DNA of 28,120 bases, from contig KN834837.1 of assembly GCA_000827265.1 (NCBI GenBank), forward strand, positions 169,378-197,497, given 5' to 3'. Of the stretch, positions 22,458 to 28,120 are shown one piece after another. The notes beneath the pieces were generated by a model. The model did no database searches and was not told the origin of the DNA. It was given only the letters and a program-made list of their open reading frames with translations. The DNA comes from Collybiopsis luxurians FD-317 M1 (Eukaryota > Basidiomycota > Agaricomycetes > Agaricales > Omphalotaceae). A program made the translations under genes and the position numbers. The stretch's first letter is position 1; every line of letters begins with the position of its first letter.

Positions 22458-23106
22458 CTTCAATTTTTCAATATCAGAGTTTGCCTTGGTGAGCTGCTCT
22501 TCGATCTTGGTAGCTTGTTTCAATGATTGTTCCAGACAAATATTCTTGTTCATTTGTTCCTGCAGAGTTTCCTATCTCGAACGGCGATAAATTATCTGTC
22601 GATTCTGGCCGCCCATGAATGTGAACTATGGACCTTCAATGTTTCGATACTAGTTTTTGCCTTGCTTAACTGCTCTTCGAATTTTGCAGCATCTGCATCT
22701 ATTGATTGTTCCAACAGGACTTTCTTCTTCCTTTCATCCTGGAGGGTCTCCTATCTCGAAACATGTTAGAATGTCTTTCGACGCTAAATGCCAATGAACG
22801 TGAATTGCAGACCTTCAATGTTTCAATTTCAGTTTTCGTCACGCTTAACTGCCCTTCGAACTTCGAAACATCTACGTCCATGGATTGTTCCAGCTGGACC
22901 CCCCGCTCCCTCTCATCCTGGAGGGTTTCCTATCTCAAAACGAGTTAGAATATCTTCCAATCCTGGATGCCGAAGAATATGAATTAGACCTTCAATGTTT
23001 CAATTTCAGTTATCGCCTCATTTAACCGCTCTTTGAGCTTTTCGGCCTCTTTGTCTTTGGTTTGTTGCAAATGGGCTTTCGCCTCTGCTTCAGTCTCAAT
23101 TGTTTG
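22458..23106 (-). repeat. four tandem copies of one exon-intron unit
   Basis: Exons at 22458-22571 (114 bp), 22634-22750, 22813-22929 and 22990-23106 (117 bp each) are spaced 176-179 bp apart. Each ends with the same phase-0 donor after (E/D)IE-(T/K)-LK or SIETLK, and three begin ETLQ; the fourth begins QTIE. Each encodes 38-39 residues of the pattern x-T-x-x-(E/D)-x8-LEQS-x6-K-x-EEQL. Introns between them are about 60 bp. This is tandem duplication of a whole exon with its intron, extending a coiled coil by about 5.5 heptads per copy. Confidence 0.85.
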
Positions 23107-24606
23107 CTATTTCAAAAAAGTTGCAGACCGTCGTGTGCACGCATCCTATGAAATTAGACTTGCCTTCATCTTCGCGACTTCGCCATTGAGGGTCTCAATG
23201 GTTTTGATGTCGTCCTAGTGCTTGTACTTTAGCCGTCGTGTAGGAGTTATATTCTAAAAAGATATACTTGTTTCGCCGTCTCATAAGAATTGCGTATTTC
23301 AGTAAGATCATTTTCCAACGCAGTACATTCGGCAGTCCACTGCTGCAGCTCAGTTTGACATTTGAGTTTGAAATCCTTCAGACGGTTTATCAGCATTCTG
23401 GTCAATATTGAATCGACTAACCTTACTGTAAGGGCACTTTGGAAATCATCTGCACTCGCATCATTCGCTCGGAGACCCCGCTGTGCCGTAACGGCGGCCT
23501 CCAGTTTATTCTAAATTAAATAAAGATATAAAAGGGAAATTGTCATATATAGTATAGCGTACGTACCCGCAAGTCTAATAGTGCTTGATCCTGTTCCATC
23601 GATATAATATAAGCACGAAGTCCTCAGAAGGCGAGCTGACATTCCAAAATGCCCACCTGCCCAATGCCTAGCTCATCTGTCGTTTCCATTGTGAGGATCA
23701 ATTTTTTCTGCTCCTCTTCATGTATTTTCTGAGTGATTGCCTCCAGTTCTTCTTTGTACTTTGCGCAGTCTTCTACCAGGTGCTTTTTCTCTTCATCCGC
23801 TGTCTCGCTAATTAATTCTAATTCGGCTCGGTATTTAGTGCAGTCCGATTCCAAGGACTGTTTCTGTTTGGCGGCCAATGTTACAGCAGCATTCAATTTC
23901 TCGATCTCCTCATTCAGGTTAGCAATCCTCTGTCGCTCCTCCTAATAATAATGTAAGGCAAACGAAATTATGATATGCATTAGATTCTATACCGCGAGCT
24001 CCGTCTGGAAACCACCCATAGTTTCGTTCATCGCTTGTAAATCATTGTTTGTGATCTCTGAATCTTTCGACAACGTAGTTTGCTGCTGGCCAAGTGCTCA
24101 TTAATGGCTCAAGCACCCTAAACAAGCGCCCATACCTTGGCAAATCTAGTCTGGTTGCACCAGATAAATCTTTACTGAGGTTAACTGAGAGCTTGAATGA
24201 TACCTTATCTAATAGACCTGCATAATTTTTCTGCAGTTCGGTGTTCGTCTTTATTAGAGACTGCTTTTCCATTGCTGCGTCCAGTAGTCCATCCTAAGTT
24301 AAGTCAGCATATTCATGTAATGTTGCCTCTGCCTTGGGGATCACACCTCTAACTTTTTCTTCTCGTCCTGTAAGGTCTCTATCCTGGTAGTGCATCCGCT
24401 GTGCATCTGAATGATATGTTACTTAGGATCGGACAGGTAGTAAAGTCTACTTACCTGCTCGAGACGCCGAAGGTTCTTGACGGTTGCATTATATTTCTGT
24501 TCCAAGTGAGACCATGCTGGGTCGTCAGTGTATGTGACTACTTTAAATGCACGCTAATATTGTTATATGAGCGAGTTCCAGAGGCAAATGAATAGATTGA
24601 TTTCAC

Positions 24607-24626
24607 TTCTTCTTCTTCTTCTTCTT
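24607..24626. repeat. (CTT)n microsatellite coding for poly-Glu
   Basis: Perfect or near-perfect CTT repeats on the plus strand, GAA on the coding minus strand, forming the run of glutamates near the N-terminus of the coiled-coil protein. It sits next to a donor site (GAA-GTGAAA), so length changes would alter both the protein and the exon end. Confidence 0.75.
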
Positions 24627-24868
24627 TGTCTTCGTCATGGCCTCGTTTGTTTCCTGCTAGTATCTCAGGCTCACGCTCTGGCTCCTGCTGAGTGTTTATG
24701 TTGTGGCTTGTGCTCTTGAGTGGAACTGGTGCTTGTTTTGTAGCAATCGGCTCCTCTTGATTCTCTTTGTCCTGTAGAAAATGACTTCAGTGAGGTTTTC
24801 AATGCTTCAGATGTTAAGCATACCTCAATGCTCTCAATTTCGACATCCATGCCGTCCAGAGTTGACAT

Positions 24869-25113
24869 GTTCAATGGTCAAGGCAGAACATGGTCAGAAA
24901 TTTGACGGGCAATGAAAGAAAGGCAATCAAGTGGCCACATTCCATTCATTTTTGTAGCACCCGCAGAGAAGGCGCTTGTATATAAACATCTTTCAATGCA
25001 CATTACTGGGAAAAAAAAAATCAATTGGGCGCTCATTGCACAGCATCACCAGTCGCGTACACAAAATTATACAAATGAAGGTAAATTAATCGATACTAAT
25101 AATAATAATAGTG
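24869..25113. other. intergenic between two minus-strand genes
   Basis: Holds an A-run at about 25012-25020 and an AAT microsatellite at about 25097-25111 just past the Ulp1 stop. No gene seen. Confidence 0.6.
24979..24986 (-). promoter_or_regulatory. possible TATA box of the coiled-coil gene
   Basis: The minus strand reads TTTATATA about 110 bp before the ATG at 24868. The position is plausible, but the evidence is only the motif. Confidence 0.25.
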
Positions 25114-26539
25114 CTATGAACTAGATATTTTACCCCTGGATAGTTCAATAATCTTCAAGCGAAGCGCTGTCCGCATGTGACATATGTCCTCGATGTGCCA
25201 GGCATTGTTGAAGTTGTGAGGTTCCAAATCCTTGATTGTGTATTGAGATAGGGTATATGCATTGAGAATTAGCAAACCTACTTTCGACAGAACTTCAAAA
25301 TTTGTTATGAAAGTATAAGCGAAATGTAACAAGTACACTCTGCAGTCCGAACCGTTGGTCTGCTGTGGGACCTTTAATGCCACAATAAGCGATGCATGAA
25401 ATGATTCAACATATCTTCAATGCACCTTGATGTGTCTTATTGTGGGATTCTTCACTGTCTTTGTCTTCCTTTTATCAAGGGCCTCCATGTGCAAGAATTT
25501 TGTTAATTGCTGTCCTACTCCATTGTGAAATTGGTTGAGAGAATTGAGAATAAAGATAACAGGTCTGTCCAAAGTAAGCTAACATTTAACAGAAAGATCT
25601 TCCATGAAACGTACCCCATTCCTGAGTCGTACTGACATTCGTCAATAGTTATAGCCTCATCCCTCGTATCGCCACACTTCGTCTCATCCTCAGTTCCCTG
25701 TGATACCGACGATGCATGAGTTGTGACAGGAGATGTAGGTGAATCTTGAGCGGGAGGCATAATCATTCCTGGTTGGTATATAATAACCAAGAACCAGTGC
25801 GACCTTTAAATAGTTTGTCAAGACACATCTCCATGTGAGGAAATTCTTCATGAATGTACGTGGATTTGTCATTGATAGGGAACACAAGGAATGTTTTGTC
25901 AAACACATCAACCTGCTTTGTCTAGCGGTGGACGACGTCATATGCTCTGTCCACACTACCAAGCTTGTCAGAGAGAAAGTGGGTTATAAAAATGATGCAA
26001 TGCTACATACGGGCCTGTTCCGAACTTGTCAAAGAAGAAGGTACCAAAGATATAGATCTGATTAAGTAGCTCGTGGTTTGTACCTTGCAAGTCTTCCTTC
26101 CAAAACCTAAATCACGGAAAGAGAAAATAAAATAAATGGAGAAGGTGAACAATCAACTCACTCCAGCCCAAGTTCAATGATATTATCATTCAAAAAGCAC
26201 CGCGGCTCTAACCGATCAAAATCTGCCTGACTAATTCTCAGTCAGCCGTATGATAATATTCTGCATAGAGCTATTCAATATTGTTCATGTACGCAAATAG
26301 GATACTCACATGTTGCTATGCTCTTCTGTCCGATGAATATTCTGAATTGGTGAATTTGCACCGGAAGAATTTTTGGTGCTGGGAAAGGAAGAAGTCGATG
26401 GAATCTTGTCCTCTGACTCAGGAACTGGGTGTTTGAAAGGAGGTGGTGGCTGGGCAGTAGCCTTCGCAGATTTTGAGGAGGTGGGGCAATGAAAACCGGC
26501 AGGCGGTAGCAGCAAAACAGATGTTACTTGTGGCTTGAC

Positions 26540-26767
26540 TTTTGAAGAACTGCAGCGCTTCTGTTTGGAGACCGGATCCTGTGACTGAGAAGAAATACGC
26601 GAAGTATAAGCTGACTGCGATGAAGGGGGTAGTATTACGCACGGAGTCATTTGTTTCAAAGAACTACGGCTCTTCTGTTTAGAGACGGGGGCCTGTAACT
26701 AAGAAGATGCACACGAAGTAGAAGCCGACGGCGATTGGGGGGGCAGTATGATGCGCGGAGTCGTTTG
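26540..26767 (-). repeat. two tandem 114-bp coding repeats
   Basis: Units 26654-26767 and 26540-26653 each encode 38 residues of the pattern Q-x-TP-x-x-ILPP-x16-PVSKQK-x-x-SS. Where the second copy reads SSQSQDPVSK, the first reads SS-stop-LQAPVSK, so the TAG at 26701-26699 arose from CAG after duplication. Confidence 0.8.
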
Positions 26768-27734
26768 TGGCGACTTCTTTTGTGGGTCCCCCCACGCACT
26801 CATTCTCTGTGGTACTCTCCTCTTCGCCTTCTTGCATGGCAATTCTGATACATCTATCAAAGATTAGAGGATTCGCATGGGATTGAGGTGCGCTTTACCT
26901 GGTTCATCCAGTAGAGTGGACAATCGAGTTTTCCCTTTGGAATCGGATGCTCGCATGGAATCTGAGAATTCATACATGGTTGGACTTATTAACCTCTGTG
27001 CTCTGAGAATATCGATACCTTGTGCTTCTATTAACATCTGAACAGCTTGTCTGTCTGCTTCTTCTTGTTGTTTGTCAAACCACTCTGCCAAGATCATTTC
27101 ACGTTGGAATTCCGACATTTTTGAAAGTCTGCCGAAGGGTCATCATCAATTGCAATTGTGTAACAGAATTACTCACTCTTCGTCAGTCGGTTCACAATCT
27201 CGTCCATGGATATCTTCATTCCTGACGAAGATGCGTAAACTTCTAAGCGATGCTTTGCAATGTGAAATACTTACTTCTTGACCACAACACTCAAATGCCA
27301 TTTATTAACCTCATCCATCTGAGATTTGCAAGATGAAGTGAGTGTGGGAGGTGACACTTTCAGCTCCGCATCCATAGATTCAGGAGTTCCATGAGTAGTA
27401 GCTTCAGCGGCGGTAGGCAGCTGTGCCTCTACTGGAGAATATTCCAAAGGTGAGATATCCATATGTAATTCATCTTCAGCTGAGGCATGGAATAGACACT
27501 CCCCTGAAGCAGCCCCAGAAGTTCGACCCGTAGTATCTGCATGCTTAACAATTTGATCTACAGTAGCAGCAGTTGAAAGCTGTTCAACCGTTGGCTGCCC
27601 AGCAGTGTTTCACCTGCTGATATTTCCTGAAGTGTCCTCCCTGGTCAAGTCTCTTGTAGGCATCAGAAATTCCTCCGGGAATATGAGTGGTGCCTCAATA
27701 TCTGGAACTCCCATTATCGTATCTGCCTCATCCT

Positions 27735-28089
27735 CATTAGTGATAATCGATGGTTGTGCCGAGGTAGGCTCCCAAAGAGCTATTTCCCCTACGAGATCAA
27801 CCAAATTATCCGCCATAGTCACATCACTTGCCAACATCGGCACCACTTCTGCAGCTACACGAGCCCCAGGATCTTCCAAAGGCATACCAGTTTCCCCTTC
27901 GTTAGCGATAGCAGATAGTGGTTCCAAAGCAAGCTCTGAGCAAATTTCCCCTACTAGATCGACCGGGGCATCCTTCATGGTGAAGTCGCTTGCAGATATC
28001 GGTACATCCTCTGTTGCTACACAAGCCTCAGGAGCTTCTGAAAGCATACCAATTTCCCCTTCATAAGTGAAAGTAGAGGGTTGATCCAA
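27735..28089 (-). repeat. acidic repeats of about 54 residues
   Basis: Two full copies and one diverged copy, spaced 54-55 codons. Shared core: NEGETGM/YEGEIGM, then ASDVTM/ASDFTM, then VDLVGEI. The sequence is acidic and probably disordered, with strong reading-frame conservation. It continues towards the window edge. Confidence 0.7.
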
Positions 28090-28120
28090 AGTAAGCTCCG
28101 TACCCCCTGCTTCATTGACC

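Larger units (their letters stand above)
19954..24868 (-). pseudogene. long multi-exon coiled-coil protein with a conserved C-terminal domain
   Basis: Read from an ATG at 24868 (MSTLDGMDVEIESIE), exons join repeatedly in phase 0. After an acidic lead ending in poly-Glu come many coiled-coil exons (ESDCTKYRAELE, EDCAKYKEELEA, KAKAQMEEAENKVVKLEKK), four of them near-identical in length at 22458-23106. Next is an acidic/basic, NLS-like section (SSEPRKRRKSKKNK, SPKKKKAKYS). The C-terminal 300 residues (19954-20868) are a family common in Agaricomycetes: SEWNDMFIYTLAKE, FWEWVLVVLDCGGHEFM followed by SDEED, then LPWRDPYFVKLFTFID. A TGA at 20883-20881 splits the C-terminal domain from the exons before it; CGA would restore Arg, so I class this copy as probably broken. 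It may also be two genes meeting at about 20881. Probable nuclear protein; function unknown. It is convergent with the transposase. Confidence 0.6.
25114..28120 (-). pseudogene. decayed Ulp1-type protease gene with RTF1-like motif and repeats, 5' end outside window
   Basis: Minus-strand exons read from the right edge. An acidic repeat region (27610-28089) is followed by a linker (27271-27462), then a short exon ending in CEPTDEE. The next exon (26864-27119) holds MSEFQREMILAEWFDKQQ, which resembles the segment before the Plus3 domain in the elongation factor RTF1; no Plus3 domain follows. A Ser/Pro-rich section (26306-26770) comes next, then the protease core: PRCFLNDNIIELGL (about 26170-26210), FWKEDLQ, VDVFDKTFLVFPIND, SHWFLVIIYQPG (His codon 25797-25799), FILNSLN and PQQTNGSDCRVYLL. 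Defects: TAG at 26701-26699, TAG at 25924-25922 (family has Trp), the expected catalytic Asp is Asn (25543-25545), and the Gly after the catalytic Cys is Arg. The right-hand exons could belong to a separate gene. Confidence 0.6.

Noticed and set aside
22247..23218. Several plus-strand ORFs rich in F, L and S
   Set aside because: They are antisense to the coiled-coil exons; their similarity to each other only mirrors the exon duplication.
1..28120. CRISPR arrays, tRNA or rRNA genes, riboswitches
   Set aside because: No regularly spaced repeats with unique spacers and no clover-leaf or rRNA-like sequence; the region is eukaryotic.

Overview
The window looks like a repeat-rich accessory region of a filamentous basidiomycete (probably Agaricomycetes) nuclear genome. 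Genes are split by many short GT-AG introns of roughly 50-80 bp, there are no bacterial signals, and several reading frames belong to multicopy families I recognise from mushroom-forming fungi: a Tnp2-like (CACTA/CMC) transposase, Ulp1/C48 proteases, KOW-rich proteins, and a family with a conserved M-S-D-E-E motif. I cannot name the species.

Layout, left to right. 1-117 is a C/T low-complexity tract. 403-1052 (+) may encode a small membrane protein and 1884-2309 (-) a second short hypothetical protein. 3016-3846 (+) is a three-exon RING-finger gene. 4199-6276 (+) is a long KOW-repeat (Spt5-like) gene broken by two in-frame TGA codons. 6547-7983 (-) is a coiled-coil protein with a conserved C-terminal domain and one in-frame TAG. 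8545-9385 (-) is a five-exon gene whose product has a nucleoplasmin-like (NPL) fold signature without an FKBP domain. 9679-10102 (-) is a second RING gene. An assembly gap (11283-11438) is flanked by two identical 273-bp copies of the same sequence, so part of this locus is an artefact. 11458-12946 (+) is a Ulp1-type cysteine protease with its catalytic residues in place. 13403-15064 (+) is an intact six-exon cysteine-rich protein of unknown function. 15625-19802 (+) is a decayed Tnp2-like transposase. On the minus strand, 19954-24868 is a many-exon coiled-coil gene whose middle grew by tandem duplication of a 117-bp exon plus its intron. 25114 to the right edge is a second, decayed Ulp1 gene whose N-terminal part has acidic 54-residue repeats, an RTF1-like motif and a 114-bp tandem repeat.

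How the pieces fit. A transposase, two SUMO-protease genes, two RING ligases and three proteins resembling transcription-elongation or chromatin factors (Spt5-like KOW, RTF1-like, nucleoplasmin-like) lie within 25 kb. Ulp1 proteases are known passengers of CACTA- and Mutator-type elements. I therefore suggest, as inference only, that this is a large or nested transposon-derived island that has captured chromatin and ubiquitin/SUMO genes. Eight of eleven premature stops are TGA, as expected from CGA to TGA by C-to-T mutation at CpG, so part of the island has been mutated and silenced. The RING genes, the NPL gene, the first Ulp1 and the cysteine-rich gene remain open.

Exon boundaries were inferred by hand from splice signals and frame, so individual junctions may be off by a base or by an alternative site.
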